The notes below the pieces were generated by a model that was not told the origin of the DNA, ran no database searches, and worked only from the letters and a program-made list of their open reading frames with translations. From Rhizomys pruinosus (lineage: Eukaryota > Chordata > Mammalia > Rodentia > Spalacidae), in assembly GCA_009823505.1 (NCBI GenBank), contig VZQC01001008.1, positions 4,223,012 to 4,287,011 of the forward strand: a stretch of 64,000 nucleotides of DNA, given 5' to 3'. Each line of letters opens with the position of its first letter. The first letter of the stretch is position 1. Positions 11,791-23,800 of the stretch are shown here, in pieces. A program made the translations under genes and the position numbers.

Positions 11791-12215
11791 AGAACATTGG
11801 TCTGGTGCTGATTTGAACTTGAACTGAAGCTTTTGACAGCAGTTCCCCTGGGTCTTATGCCTTCAGATTCAAACTATACTGTTGGATAGCCTGTGTCTCC
11901 AGCTTCCTGACTAAACAGCATAACTGCCTCTAGAGCCATGTGAGATAATTCCTTACAACCAACTCCTTATAAAGCTCTATATAGCTATAAAGATATGTAA
12001 ATATCTTAACAGTGCACGTGTATAATCAGTGCATGTATAAATGTGTGCATATGTCCTTACACAGATGCAAAAACACAGACATACACATCTATGATCAACT
12101 GATTCTGTTGCCCTTTAGAAATGAGACTAACAGTGAGAGAGAGTAGGGAAATATTTCCGGCCTCCAGGTTTTAATACAAATAGCTACCATCTCGAAAATT
12201 TAAACAATATGCTCT
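11791..12215. other. Unique sequence
   Basis: No gene or repeat is recognised. Confidence 0.5.
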
Positions 12216-12436
12216 GGGGCTGGGGGACAACTCAGTGATTAAGAGCACTGGCTTCTCTTGCCCAGGGCCTAGTTTGGTTTCCAGCACCCACATGACAGCT
12301 AACAACCATCACCATTCCCAGTCCAGGGGATCCAATGCCCACTTTTGACCTCTGTGGGCACTGCACACATGTGGCACACTTACATACATGCAAGCAAAAC
12401 ACTCGTACACATAAAATAAAAATAAATAAATAAAAA
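12216..12436 (+). repeat. B2 SINE
   Basis: Complete B2: 'ggggctgggggacaactcag' head, 'ccagcacccacatgacagct', 'cacataaaataaaaataaat' tail. It is diverged in the head. Confidence 0.93.
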
Positions 12437-12786
12437 ATGTTTAGATTATAATATTCTCTGAGAAAATGTTGCAAAATTATTATACAAGGGTACCTGTAAA
12501 CCCTTCTCTCATCCTTTCTACAGAGAACAGCATATTGGCATATTCGTGAGTAGGGTGCTGTTCTTACTTAACCAGATGTACAGAAATTCCTTTTTTACTT
12601 CTGCACTGTATGATAGAAGTGGGTTTTCTTTCCATCATTATTATTGGTCACTCTGCTTCTTTGTTCATTTCTCTGTTCAGGCGTCTTTATACCTGGATTT
12701 GCAGCAATGTCATTTGTTACCATGAATATGAGAAACTCTCTTTTTACTTTTTATTTTTCATTAATTATGTATTTAGTTATTTTTGC
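12437..12786. other. Unique sequence
   Basis: No feature is recognised. A 63-codon frame at 12,610-12,801 is hydrophobic but unsupported. Confidence 0.5.
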
Positions 12787-13003
12787 AGTCCTGAGGACTG
12801 AATAGTCTCATGTATGCTAAGAAAGCACTCTATCCCTGAGTGATATCTCTGCCACTTCTTACTTATTTTCAGGCAGAGTCTCAGTAAGTTGCTTATGCTG
12901 GACTTGAACCAAGTACTGAAGCAATCCTTGAACTTGTCCTCTGGAATTATCCGCCCAGGTATCTGGAATTATAGGCCTATGGTAGCAGGCCCAGCTGAAA
13001 AAG
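12787..13003 (-). repeat. ID/B1 composite SINE (B4 or RSINE1 type)
   Basis: Antisense ID-like section ('catgtatgctaagaaagcac', 'tatccctgagtgatatctct') followed by a diverged B1-like section ('gcagagtctcagtaagttgc', 'ggaattataggcctatg'). The head-body order matches rodent composite SINEs. I cannot choose the subfamily by eye. Confidence 0.65.
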
Positions 13004-13087
13004 ATTCTCTGAATAAAGGCGAAAGAAAGGTAGAAGATATGTGGAGACCTGCTATCCACACCTAGGCATGACACTTACAAAAGCCGC

Positions 13088-13216
13088 TAATGACAACCAC
13101 TATTTCCGGTTCCAGGGGATCCAATGCCCTCTTTTGACCTCTGGGAGAACTGCACACATGTGGAACACTTACACAGAAGCAAGTAAAACACTCAAACACA
13201 CAAAATAAAAATAAAT
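13088..13216 (+). repeat. B2 SINE 3' part
   Basis: The B2 3' two thirds ('ggttccaggggatccaatgc', 'ctgcacacatgtggaacac', 'cacaaaataaaaataaat'). The tRNA-like head is missing. Confidence 0.85.
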
Positions 13217-13788
13217 TCCTGACTGTTTTCATTTACCCTTAATTGACTTCATTAACACAAGCATTATTAACAGATACAACTTCTTAGAAATTCAGTAGTC
13301 CTGCAATTTAGCACCAAATACATTGATATTATTTTGAAGATAGTTATTGAAATTATCAACATTAACAAAAAACAAATAAAGCATAATTTATCATACTTTA
13401 ACTTTGGCAAGGTTATCTAAACTAGACAAAATTTGTGAAGACAAAATTATATTCCTGTAATAATTAAATATATTCCACAACCCCATGGGTCACTTAATTA
13501 TCAAAGAATACTGAGAGCCCAGCTGTTACATGATGTGCATAAATAGAAAGCAGCTACTCAGCAAATAAAAGTGCAGAGTTTTATGTTACCAACAACTGTT
13601 TATTGACCTTTTTCGAAAAATACAAGAAAAGATTATTGCTCGTGGAATTCTAAGTAGACAGAATTTTGATAATAGACCCACATTACAGAAAATAAGCATA
13701 TAAATAATGGGCTGGAATATTGAGGTAAGTGAGCTAAACAGTCATGAATTCAACAGCCTGAGTGTGTCAGAGTAGCTGAAAAAATGAA
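13217..13788. other. Unique AT-rich sequence
   Basis: No gene or repeat is recognised. Confidence 0.5.
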
Positions 13789-13803
13789 GGTAAAATGAAT
13801 TTT

Positions 13804-14070
13804 TTTAATTGTTTTTTAACTAAATCTTTTTTTAAAATTTTATTTTTTTTCGTATATGTATGAATGTACTATATGCATGTAGGTTTGTGCACCCGTGTCA
13901 TGCAATGCCGCGGAGGCCAGAAGAGGGTGTTGGACTCCCCTGGAACTGGAGTTCTCCTGGAATTGGAGTTACAGACCGTTCTCAGCCACCATGTGGGTGC
14001 TGGGGGGCGAACCCGGGTCTTCTGCAAGAGCAGTCGGTGCTCTTCACCGCTAGGCCATCTCTCCAGCCCC
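13804..14070 (-). repeat. B2 SINE with internal duplication and target-site duplication
   Basis: Near-complete antisense B2 ending 'ggccatctctccagcccc'. Flanks: ggtaaaatgaatttt (13,789-13,803) and ggtaagatgaatttt (14,071-14,085). The body carries a near-tandem doubling of the 'ctggaactggagtt' segment at about 13,938-13,970, also seen in the B2 copies in the palindrome arms, so it marks a subfamily. Confidence 0.95.
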
Positions 14071-14091
14071 GGTAAGATGAATTTTAAAAAT

Positions 14092-14327
14092 GTATTTGGG
14101 TATTTATTTTTATTTTATGTGTATGAGTGTTTTACCTACATGTATGTAAGTACGCCATGTATGTAAATCCCCCCATATGTGCAATGCCCATGGAACCAGA
14201 AGAGGGCATCAGATCTCCTGTAACTAGAGTTATGGATGGCTTTTGGCACCACGTGAGTGCTGGGAACTGGAATCAGGTTCCAGGTAAGCAGCCAAGGCCC
14301 TTAACTGCTGAGCCCCCTCTCCAGCCC
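14092..14327 (-). repeat. B2/B3 SINE, older copy
   Basis: Antisense B2/B3 ('tgtgtatgagtgttttacct', 'agaagagggcatcagatctc', 'ctgagccccctctccagccc'). It is more diverged than its left neighbour, which landed in this element's flank. Confidence 0.88.
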
Positions 14328-15025
14328 CAATAAAATGGAATTTTGAGAAAATATCTAGGGATGTAGATTTCCCCTGCTATTTCTGTTTAAATAAGAATCT
14401 GCAAAAAAAAAAAAAAAAATCCTAAATTTGGACTAATTTGTATTTCATGTCATTTACTTGGAAGAAAAAATATCAGGTTCTAAATTATTGACCATTTCCT
14501 TACCACTTCTGAAATTCATATTTTTCCATACTGTGGTATGGAAGCAAATATATAGTCTCTATTCAAAACATTCTTCCATTTTTATTAATAAGAATCAATT
14601 AGTTGAGGTTTTTGAATCCTAAAGACTTCTTTTTACTTCACCAAATGTAGAAATATTCTCAATTTGTGTCTAGTGCCAACTCAAACATACCCATTTTTCT
14701 TAAGTTCACTTAAATAAGTTGGTTAAAATGAGATTCTCATCTTCATGATAAATTTCAATATTTTTCAAACTTAAAATGATACTTTTTACTGTTCTGTGGA
14801 GGTGGAGAGAGGAAAAAGAGTTGGGCCATTAGCTTAACAGTTTAATGAAGTACAGATTCTGAACTCATCCTCATGAATTAATTTCTGGCGAAGTCGTGAG
14901 GTTCTGTGAGCAAAGAGACAGACCAATTTCCTATCTGAAAAAAAACCCTAGAAATTTCCTAGCTTTAGTCATTATTGCACATATTAGGTATCTGAGGCTA
15001 GGGAAGTACAATGTTTTAAAACCCT
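14328..15025. other. Unique sequence with a poly-A run
   Basis: A poly-A tract lies at 14,402-14,420. Nothing else is recognised. Confidence 0.5.
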
Positions 15026-15143
15026 TTAGTCCCAGGTGGCCTGGAGCTTGCTCTGTAGACCAGGCTGGCCTTGAACTCACAGAGATCCACCTGCCTCTGC
15101 CTCCCGAGTGCTGGGATTAAAAGCGTATGCCACCACACCTGGC
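15026..15143 (-). repeat. B1 SINE, 3' end missing
   Basis: Antisense B1 from 'ctctgtagaccaggctggcc' to 'gccaccacacctggc'. The poly-A end and about 30 bp of body are absent. Confidence 0.92.
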
Positions 15144-16454
15144 TTCAATAGACTTTTTAAAAGTTTATCTTATTGTTATACTAAAAAGGGCATAGTATAT
15201 ACATCTAAAAGTGAATTATATATAAACACATAGGTATTTGAAAGTTACAATCTCATTGTTAGGATAAAACTTATGAGACCACCTAGGATTTAGTGTAATA
15301 GATGCTTAATATATATTTTTCTAATCTATAAGTGGTCATTATATGCAAGATGACTACAATTCAGTTTTAACTCCATTATTTACCTTGCACTTCACACATA
15401 TTCAGCAATCTGGAATGCATCTCATTTTTTAGGGCTTAATGTAAATATATACTCGAACATTTTTCTAAATTAAAGAAAATATCTCAGATTTTTAATTTGC
15501 AAGTCTACCTCTAATGTGCCTGATTAAAGCTAAAAATACCTTTGCTTTCTCGGTTACTAAAATTGGGTGTTTATCCCTGGTAAGCACCAAAAAGAAAGGA
15601 GAGAGAGAACGTTAAATAAAACAGAGCCCTGCATTTGCAAATCAGCTCTATTTGCTAGTGATATAAATAATGTGCTGTGTAGGACACAAGGCTTCAATGA
15701 GGAGAGGTCAGCTGCCTATGACCTGATGGAATGATTCAACAGAAAAGCAATAGTTGAACACAGTGCCCTGGTTCTAGGAACCTTCCACCTTTCCACCTAA
15801 GGACTGAGGCTTCACAGACACGATCACAATCACAGGCAATTCTACTTCATGCTGTTGGCACAGCAGGGCTTGATAACCTTAGAGAGAAGCTATAAACTCT
15901 CCTGAAGCAGCTAACTTGTCTGCTAAATGACTGGACACTGCCTGAAATAATGCCACAAAAGGAAATATAGTCCCGATTCGCTTGCACCAGCTTGCAATGT
16001 GCATTCTTCACAAAGTTCCCCTGTGCTGTCACTCTCAAAACTGCCCTTTTATGGTTCTTCAGGTCCTAAGGATGGAATTTACTATTACTGATCTACATGC
16101 TTTGCTTTTTGGTTTGGGTACATAAATTTATTTATTTTCTTAAAACAACATTTTTAGACTATCCATCTTAAAAATGTGATGAGCATTTGCAGTTGTGCTA
16201 ATTAGCTGCTTCTCAGGGAAACCCTGAAGCCACCATGTCATCATAAAATGATATTTATGTCTTGCTCCCAGAGATCCTCAGATTTCAATCATGTTTCTTT
16301 GCCCTTTTTTAGGTACTTGAAGTCCACTGTTTAGCTAATTAATGGAGAATGAGAGACCTAGAGACATAGATCACAAACAGACATTTTGAGTAGACTTAGA
16401 GTAACACGCTTTACCACCACTCCCACCCACTGGCTGAATTTATCGTATTTGTAA
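15144..16454. other. Unique sequence; second conserved-looking block
   Basis: No transposon is recognised. 15,540-15,800 is repeat-free, of balanced composition, and contains an octamer-like 'atttgcaaat' near 15,633. It could be a conserved regulatory element. This is inference only. Confidence 0.4.
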
Positions 16455-16800
16455 GGAACTAGTCATCCATATTGATACATACAAGGAACTAATAATCAGT
16501 ACTGATACATCTAAGAAACTAATCATCAGTAACTGACAACTGACGCATGTAAGAAACCAGTCGTCAGTACCTTGAAAGATGTATGGAGCTAATCACTACT
16601 ACCTGGAACTAATCCTCAGTAATCTATATATGTGAGGAACTAATCACCAGTACCCAATACATACAATGAACTAATCATCAATACTAATACATAAGAAACT
16701 ATTTGGCAGTACCTATATATACAAGGAACTAATCATTAGTACTGATACATGTAAGGAAGAAATCATCAGTACTGATAAGGATAACGAACTAAATGTAAGT
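16455..16800. repeat. Minisatellite, about 11-12 units of ~30 bp
   Basis: Degenerate units begin 'ggaactaatcatcagtac' and end 'tgatacatgtaa'. Unit starts are at about 16,455, 16,485, 16,515, 16,553, 16,585 and 16,605, continuing to 16,800. Length varies from 20 to 38 bp around a 30-bp mode. The best-kept core, ATCAGTACTGAT, is its own reverse complement. I find no protein-coding potential. Confidence 0.93.
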
Positions 16801-17079
16801 TTAATGGGAATGCAAAACTGTGATTTCTAGCCAGAAAGAGGGCATAAATAAGATATAGCTTATAATAGCTATTTTATTCACACTTTACCAGCCAATATAT
16901 TTATTTTAAATGGAGTAAATAGTTGTCCCCTGACTTAATCTAGTTTTATATGTGGATCAGCTATCATTTTCTCTACAGAGAAACAAAGTTGGGCCAATCC
17001 TGTATCAACAGCCTGACTAAGGCAGGAATGTTCTATTTGAAGGGCACTGAACTTTCCATTTTGTGAGCCCTCTCATCTA

Positions 17080-17120
17080 AAAGCCAGCACTCTTAACCAC
17101 TGAGCCATCTCTCCAACCTC
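17080..17120 (-). repeat. B2 SINE 5' stub
   Basis: Antisense B2 head only ('cactcttaaccactgagcca' then 'tctctccaacctc'). Confidence 0.8.
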
Positions 17121-17196
17121 AAATATGTTCATTTTAATGACAAAAATCATATGTTATTCTTGGATAAACCAAGTATGCTTAGAACGTATAATCTTG

Positions 17197-17428
17197 GGGA
17201 TGAAGGGCTGACTCAATGGTTAGGAGCACTGACTACTCTTGCAGAGGACCCAGGTTCCATTCCCAACACACACATGGCAGCTAACAAGCATCCATAATTC
17301 CAGTTTGGGGGATCTAATGCCCTCTTCTGTCCTCCACAGGCATGACATGACACATGTGCACTTACATACAATATGCTCATACACATAAAATAAAAATAAT
17401 AAATAAAATAATTTAAAATTAAATAAAA
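17197..17428 (+). repeat. B2 SINE with 15-bp target-site duplication
   Basis: Complete B2 with A-rich tail. Flanks are gaacgtataatcttg (17,182-17,196) and gaatgtacaatcttg (17,429-17,443), two mismatches. Two differences in 15 bp suggest an older insertion. Confidence 0.93.
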
Positions 17429-17443
17429 GAATGTACAATCTTG

Positions 17444-18480
17444 TCTTTTACTATTTAATCATCATGAGAACTGCCAAGTTTTATTGATGAGCATGTGTAT
17501 GTATGTGTGTTTGTGTGTTTTAAAAATCCAGACTGGAACATATGTCTTTTTACATGAGACAAAAGTTTGAAATATAGGTTCTAATAAAAACTGTGGTGGT
17601 ACTAAGCCACATTAGAGTTATAAGTGCATTACAAAGCAGCTGAGTCTTAGCCTTTAAAAGTTTTAAGGCCAAGAACTGACCCAAATTCTAAGAATCACCT
17701 GTTCTTATGATGTCTCTCAGAAATGTTCTCAAGTTGGGCTTTACTCATACTTTTATTGAAGCTGTCTTTCCAACAAGCATTTGGGAATTAGAATCTAGGA
17801 TACACCTTCATCAGAGGATCTTGCCCTTTGATCTCTAAGCCTAAATTATCTCATGCACACAATATCAAGTAGACTTCAGTGCTTTCGATGAGAATATGCC
17901 ACTTTCAGTTATTTATTTGTTAAACAGGCACACCGGCATTCATTCATTATCTTGAGTGGAGGGTAAGTTAGGGTTCTGAGGGACTGAGGCCAAATGCCTG
18001 AGTCACAAGTGCACATGGCTCAGTAGCTTTTTGGTGCAAGTCAAAGTCATTAGTTCATATTCTGTCCTTATTGCAAAAGTCATTACTACAGAAACAGAAA
18101 CATCTTCATAATCAGCACTAAATTATGTGATACGGAATAATATGGTAACTTATTTTAATAACAATATTGAATTCTCACTGAATGCTATTTAATATTTACT
18201 CTATAATTATATTTAATCATTAATATGAAATCATACAGTTCTTTTCTAAAGAAATCTGCTCAATTTATATATCACCTTATTATATGATAGGTGCTCTACA
18301 CACCACTTGTTTCAATATCACAAAATCTCAATTTCTTGATAGTAGAAATTTGAAAGCAAAACCCTTTGATGAGAAATTCTTTCGTTCAGCTGCTGAAGGC
18401 CAGAAGAGAAATCTCCATAGGTTCCTTCCATTTCTGAAGTCATGAAAATTGTTCTCTAACATAGTCTACACTGAGAAAAG
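17444..18480. other. Unclassified sequence, partly an old dispersed repeat
   Basis: 17,437-17,512 is duplicated at 18,522-18,601. 17,690-18,060 resembles 10,930-11,230 in order and direction ('catcagaggatcttgc' against 'catcagggaatcttgc', later 'gcctgagtcaca' against 'gcccgggtcaca'). I cannot name the family. Confidence 0.45.
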
Positions 18481-18520
18481 TATATATATATATAATATTA
18501 TATATATTAATATATTACAC
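18481..18520. repeat. (TA)n-rich tract
   Basis: Imperfect TA repeat broken by AATATTA units. Confidence 0.9.
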
Positions 18521-18575
18521 ACAATCTTGTTTTACTATTAATCATCATGAGAATTGCCAGGTTTTATTGATGGCA

Positions 18576-18601
18576 TGTGTGTGTGTGTGTGTGTGTGTGT
18601 A
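18576..18601. repeat. (TG)n microsatellite
   Basis: About thirteen TG units. Confidence 0.97.
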
Positions 18602-19441
18602 TTTCTCCACTCACTCCAAGAAATGTTTCCAAAGTGGATCTTAGACTCTCACAGAGAACAAGCAGTGTCTTGGTACTTTTATAAATTATGGTGTTTCTGT
18701 TCCAGAGAGAATAACTTTTTAGAATTATTTTCAAATTTAGAAAGGTGTTACATTTCTTGAAAAATCCATTAGACAATGAAAAATATTCAGGGTTTTTAAT
18801 GGTTCTTCCATAATCTCTAGAATCACAGGCAACTAGATCATGAAATGTCCTCCTCAAACTAAACAAAATTCAGATTCTGCTCTGATTTTTCCACCATTAT
18901 TACTTCTTGGCCTGTGTTCCTTAGGTCCTGGCTTATTGAATGTAACTATATTTTGGAGATCATCTTGGCATGCCTGCTTGCTGAGTGAGTAGCAGGACAA
19001 AAGCCATGATGCTTTACATAGACTTCCAGTGAGAATGTGAGGTTCTTCCCTGACAACTTGGAAGCATGCTACTTTTTTGATTCCTTCAATATCATTGGGT
19101 AGTTGCATTGCTCTTGATGATGTTATAAGGTCTGGGGTCACTGCTGAGGTCAATAGTAAGGTTTGTCTTATCCCACTTCTTGGAGTCCCCCAGATTCTAG
19201 TCTTGTGTAAATGTTACAGGAAGTTAACTAAACAGAATTTGTTACAGCTGTTGCTGAGTAGCTGAATTAGAGTGATCTATGGAGTCATATAGGCCTGGGA
19301 ACAATTTCCATGAGGTAAAATAGAACAGAAATGTTAGATATTTCAGGGAGATAATTCTTCCTGTGTCAATTTTTCTTGTCTAGCAAGCAAATACCTGAGT
19401 TCTTTTTTTTTTTTTTTCAGTTGGTGTTGACATATACATTC
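18602..19441. other. Unclassified sequence
   Basis: Frames of 99-100 codons lie on the minus strand (18,564-18,866 and 18,854-19,153). They show no domain and no neighbouring exon signals that I can defend. I do not call a gene. Confidence 0.45.
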
Positions 19442-19462
19442 ATATATTATATATTATATAAT

Positions 19463-19498
<36 letters not shown>
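19442..19498. repeat. (TA)n microsatellite
   Basis: Long TA run after an imperfect ATATTAT start. Confidence 0.97.
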
Positions 19499-19500
<2 letters not shown>

Positions 19501-19684
19501 CTTTAAAGATAGGAATCATATCTCCCTCAATTGCAAAAATCAGATTTATTCACAGACACAGAAAGAAGAGAGATTATCTCTCTACCTGGAGCAAAGTAAT
19601 TCATATACACTAAAGAGAGATGGTACCACAAGGTCAGGGTTCTTCTTATGTGCTGGGATCAAATTCATATGTAGACATTATCTT

Positions 19685-19935
19685 GTGTAGGGAAAAATGG
19701 AAGCCACCTGTGGATTCCTTTGTGCTTGTCTGTTTACATGGAAACCTGTGACACAGTCAGGATTATGGAACATGTTATGGAACATGAGGCTTGGGGTCTG
19801 AAACCAGGCCCTGAGATATGATGTCACTCTGGGTATAAAAACAGAATGCTGTGAATGAATAAACAGGTCCTTCTTACTATCAGACAGGGACCCTAGGGTG
19901 TTATTTTGTGTGTGTAATCTTAGCCCAATCAGGCT
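19685..19935 (+). repeat. Candidate LTR with TATA and AATAAA
   Basis: A TATA-like 'gggtataaaaacag' near 19,833 is followed about 25 bp later by AATAAA (near 19,859) and a short downstream segment, which is the spacing of a retroviral LTR promoter and poly(A) site. I cannot fix TG/CA ends or a primer binding site, and no partner LTR is visible. Treat it as a possible solo LTR. Confidence 0.4.
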
Positions 19936-20520
19936 TGTATAATTGTGGCCAGTGGGTTGGAAGGGGGTCCATCAGACCACCAACCTGGAAATCTGATGTG
20001 GGGCTGGATGGAGACCTATCAGGTTACCAGCTATGATGTGTGGTGAGTGAGTGTCCTGGAAGGAATTAGACCATAGAGCGCCCATGAGGTGACAGTGTGG
20101 CATTAGGCTGTAGAATGCCTATCAGGCAGCAGCATCTGGGAGTGCAAATAAGGCACTGTCTGGTGTAGATGTTAGAAGAGACAGGTGGGCAGTGGAAAGG
20201 TTGTCAGCCTTTGGCCCCAAGGTTCAGGTCAGCTGCCGGTGGCTGTCTTGCTGCTTTCCCTTTACCCTGTAATCCAGTGGATGCAGTCCATGCGTCCACC
20301 TCCATGTGTGCGTGTGGCGGAGTGACACCACAACCTTGCCTTCTAAATATCACTTGCTGGGAAATTTGGGAATAAGCTTCTTCTTATACTGTGAGGAACT
20401 GCATGTTTGCAAGTAGCAGGCTATCTTTTATCTGACTTCTACTAATATCTATGAAATTCAAAAAAGCATGGTCATATACAGCTAAGGCAAAATTACATTT
20501 TCTTCAAAGATCCCCATACT
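19936..20520. other. Unclassified, possible LTR-element remainder
   Basis: Direct-repeat-like phrases about 'gaatgcctatcaggcagc' and 'cctatcaggttaccagc' recur. No reading frame or family is recognised. Confidence 0.35.
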
Positions 20521-20880
20521 AAATGGTAAAAAATCCCCTCAAAACCAAGAAATCCAGCTCACCCCTTAGACCCCATGTCTACAAAAGGAATTATTGGCAG
20601 AAGTTGGTTGCTGAGGGAGAGAGGGTCACTCTCTTCATGGGATGTGGGGTAGGAGCTCATGCCCTAGTGGAAGGGCCCACACCATGTATGTGTGGACAAC
20701 ACTAATTGAATTCAGGGATATCAATAACAAATAAAAGGAAGACGTGAAGCTAAGAGGGAAATGGGAGCAATGGTCTTAGAAGGAATTGGCTGGACGTAGT
20801 AGTGGTGGCTAGACATGATCGATATATATTGTGCGGACTTTTCAAACAATATTAAAATAAGTACAATTATTTAAAAAAAG
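20521..20880 (+). repeat. L1 3' UTR
   Basis: It follows the older rodent L1 3' UTR: 'gagagagggtcactctcttc', 'ggaagggcccacaccatg', 'gacaacactaattgaattc', ending in an A-rich tail near 20,880. No ORF2 remains. Confidence 0.8.
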
Positions 20881-20983
20881 AAACCCAGATACTGCCTCTG
20901 ACTCTTAAGCCATACTTATTTTGCCAAATAGTTTTCCTTGAGATTCAATCTTTATGAAATTTTGGCTCTTTCTAATCTCTTTT

Positions 20984-21198
20984 CATTTATTTTAAGTTTT
21001 ATGGATATGAGTTTTTGGCCTGCATGTATTAAGTGCACCCCACATGGTTCAGTGCCCACAGGCATAAGAGGTCATCGGATCCCATAGACCTGGAGTTACA
21101 GATGGTTGTTAGCCACCATGTGGGTGCTAGGAACTGAACCCAGGTCCACTGAAAGAGGAGCCAGTGCTCTTAACCACTGAGCCATCTCTCCAGCTGCA
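20984..21198 (-). repeat. B2/B3 SINE
   Basis: Antisense SINE ending 'ccactgagccatctctccag'. The body reads 'gccaccatgtgggtgctagg' and 'aactgaacccaggtccact'. Confidence 0.92.
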
Positions 21199-22395
21199 AG
21201 ATTCATTTTTTTTTTACTTTTTACATTTTTATTATTATACTTTTTGTTGTGCTTAAAAGAAAAGCATACTTACCACAAATTACAAAGGACTGGAGGAAGA
21301 CTAGAATACTGATGAAGCACTTCAGCCTGGAAAGCAGACTCTCTCAGTATTAAAATTACAACACAAGCTCATTCAAGTACTTTCATTTTTTTGTCCTGTT
21401 GAATGTGATGTCCTAGCACATGTAAAGATAATGTACTATTAGCAGATGGCAGAACCTTCTCTGCAAAGCTGAGTTTTCCTCTCCAATGAGAACCTGGCTG
21501 GGAGTTTGTCTCTTCTGCTCTGCTATCGCTATGGCTGGAGAGGGGTTGTGGTGAGAACTCAGAGGCCCTTTGACACCTCAGAGGAACTCTAGGGCCCGTG
21601 TCCAGGACGCCAGATGATTGCAGACCACTCTAAACAGGCCTCTGAGGGCCCTCCCCAACTTTAGCCTTCTCCTCTGCTCCTCTACTGCCCCCCCTCACCT
21701 GCAGGCCCTCAGAACAGCTTACTTTTCTAAATAGTCATCAGAAAAGGATGTGGTATGAGAGAGAGAGAGCTAAAACACAAAAACAAAGCAAAACAAACAA
21801 CAGAAAAACATGAAACAAGTTTGATGTGAGGCTCAGCACCTCTGAGCCTGGGGTCTAGCCAAGATTCAATTTTTCAGTATAGTTTTATGATGATTTAATG
21901 GATTTTTCAATTGTGATTTATACTTTCAGATCTCTTTTATACAAGCTTCATTGAGTCATTTCATTTTATTGCCTTTACCTCCACATTGAGTATATTTGGA
22001 AGTATTTATAAAATTTCTACAGTTTTGGCACTGAAGATGTTGGCAAAACCAGAGCAACAGCTCTTTAGCCTCAGAGGCAGAAGCAAGATGTTGTCGTTGG
22101 GAGCCATCATTACAGTGCAATACCACACTGTGCCTCCTCTGTGGCTCTGAGGCCTGCTGAGGCTGCCAGCTGAAGTTCGTGCCACAACTAAGAGATAAAT
22201 ACTATGGGTCTGGATGAATGAGGCCCCAGAACAGTCTCCACCACAGATTTAGACATGGATTCCAAGATGGAAGGACATCCAAACTGAAGAGGCCAGCAGT
22301 TGTAGCTTCCAGTTCATCTTGAGGAATTCAACCATCATTCATAGAATAAACATTCTGGTTTTAGTAACAACAGCCAATTTTGTTCCATCAGATGG
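21199..22395. other. Unique sequence with a GC-richer stretch
   Basis: 21,480-21,720 is noticeably GC-richer than its surroundings but has few CpGs and no long frame. 22,020-22,380 is likewise balanced in composition. No repeat is recognised, and no splice-flanked coding frame is evident. Confidence 0.45.
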
Positions 22396-22437
22396 TGACA
22401 TAACACTCATACACATAAAATAAAAATAAAGAAATCT
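22396..22437 (+). repeat. B2 SINE tail stub
   Basis: Only 'acactcatacacataaaat' plus the A-rich end remains. Confidence 0.65.
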
Positions 22438-22931
22438 GCATGAGAGAAATAAAAGCAATGACTATATTTGTGCGACAAGGTTAATGACTGGGAAAGGGAA
22501 TTAAGAGACACCCAGAGTTCCAGCACTGTCGACATCTTGATCTGAGAGCTGGGTACACAGAGATACTCTCTTAGCAAAAACATCATAGACGTTTACACTT
22601 TATGTCTTTTTAAGAACAGGTCCTCTGATCAGTTTATTCTATAATAAAATAAATATTTTAAATGTAAATAACTTACAGCACATGGAATTTCATACTATGT
22701 GAAAAATTTTCTAAAAAGAATTGAATTGACATTTGTACTGAGGTGATGCAAATATGCTATTACACGAATGGGCCTATGTTACAAATCACTTTTGTATTTA
22801 TTAAAGAGAAGATAAAACTGCTGATGACTTGAAATGCAGAGCACAGATTCCAAAGCACAGACTTGAGGGATCACAGTAGAAGACACTGGATAACACAACA
22901 AGGAAAAGGAGTCTTTATGAAACAACCAGAT
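22438..22931. other. Unique AT-rich sequence
   Basis: Nothing recognised. Confidence 0.5.
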
Positions 22932-23145
22932 GGGGCTGGAGAGATGGCTCAGGAGCTAAGAACACTGGCTGCTCTTACAGAGGACCAAGGTTCAGTTACT
23001 AGCACCTACATGACAGCTAACAGCAATCCACAACTCAAGTTCCAGGAGATATGACACCCTCCATGGACATTGCATAACATGGATGCACTTATATACACGA
23101 AGGTAATACACTCATATACATAAAAATTTTTTAAAATAATATATG
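22932..23145 (+). repeat. B2 SINE
   Basis: Complete head ('ggggctggagagatggctca') with a diverged body and A-rich tail. A short frame through it is not a gene. Confidence 0.93.
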
Positions 23146-23744
23146 AAATATTTTTCAAAAACAAACCTCTATGATATCTCCATCTATGTGTATTTGGCTA
23201 TGTTTAAAGTATCATACATAAGTTTCCTCCAATTGAGTGGGCTTTCAATTCAATTAGGTAACTGATGATTGCCCCCAAGATAAAAGTGCCACTACTGCAC
23301 CAATATCCTATGCTGTGCCTCTCATTGGTGTGGTTATTCGCTCTTAATGCTGGTATTGGACCACTGGCTAATGTTCTCCTTTAGGTTTCTTAGTGCTCTC
23401 CAAAGCTAGCCTTCACGGGAAGTGGCTTCCAGGTCAGTTCCAACTCCATTGTTCTAAATCTAGTCTCTGAAATATGGCCTGTCTTCATCAATAGGTCTTA
23501 CCTTCAAGTTCTGGTAGGCAATTAAGGGCTGGAGCTATAGCCTGTGTAAATTTGGGAGTCTCTTAGAATACCCTTGCCAACAACGCAAAGGAAGATTTCT
23601 CCTGTCTGACACTGTTTCTTGTTAGGTGGCCTTCAGCTTTGCACATGGACTCATGCAGAAATATTGTATGTGTAATTTGTCATTAGGTTATTAAACTAAT
23701 ATGATTCCCTCTGTGTTTTTATACTAGTTAGGCATTATTTATCC

Positions 23745-23746
<2 letters not shown>
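23146..23746. other. Unique sequence
   Basis: No gene or repeat is recognised. Confidence 0.5.

Positions 23747-23799
<53 letters not shown>
23747..23799. repeat. (TC)n microsatellite
   Basis: About 25 TC units, nearly pure. Confidence 0.97.

Positions 23800-23800
<1 letters not shown>

Noticed and set aside
16455..16800. CRISPR-like array
   Set aside because: Units are tandem, degenerate and variable in length, with no unique spacers, in a mammalian genome.
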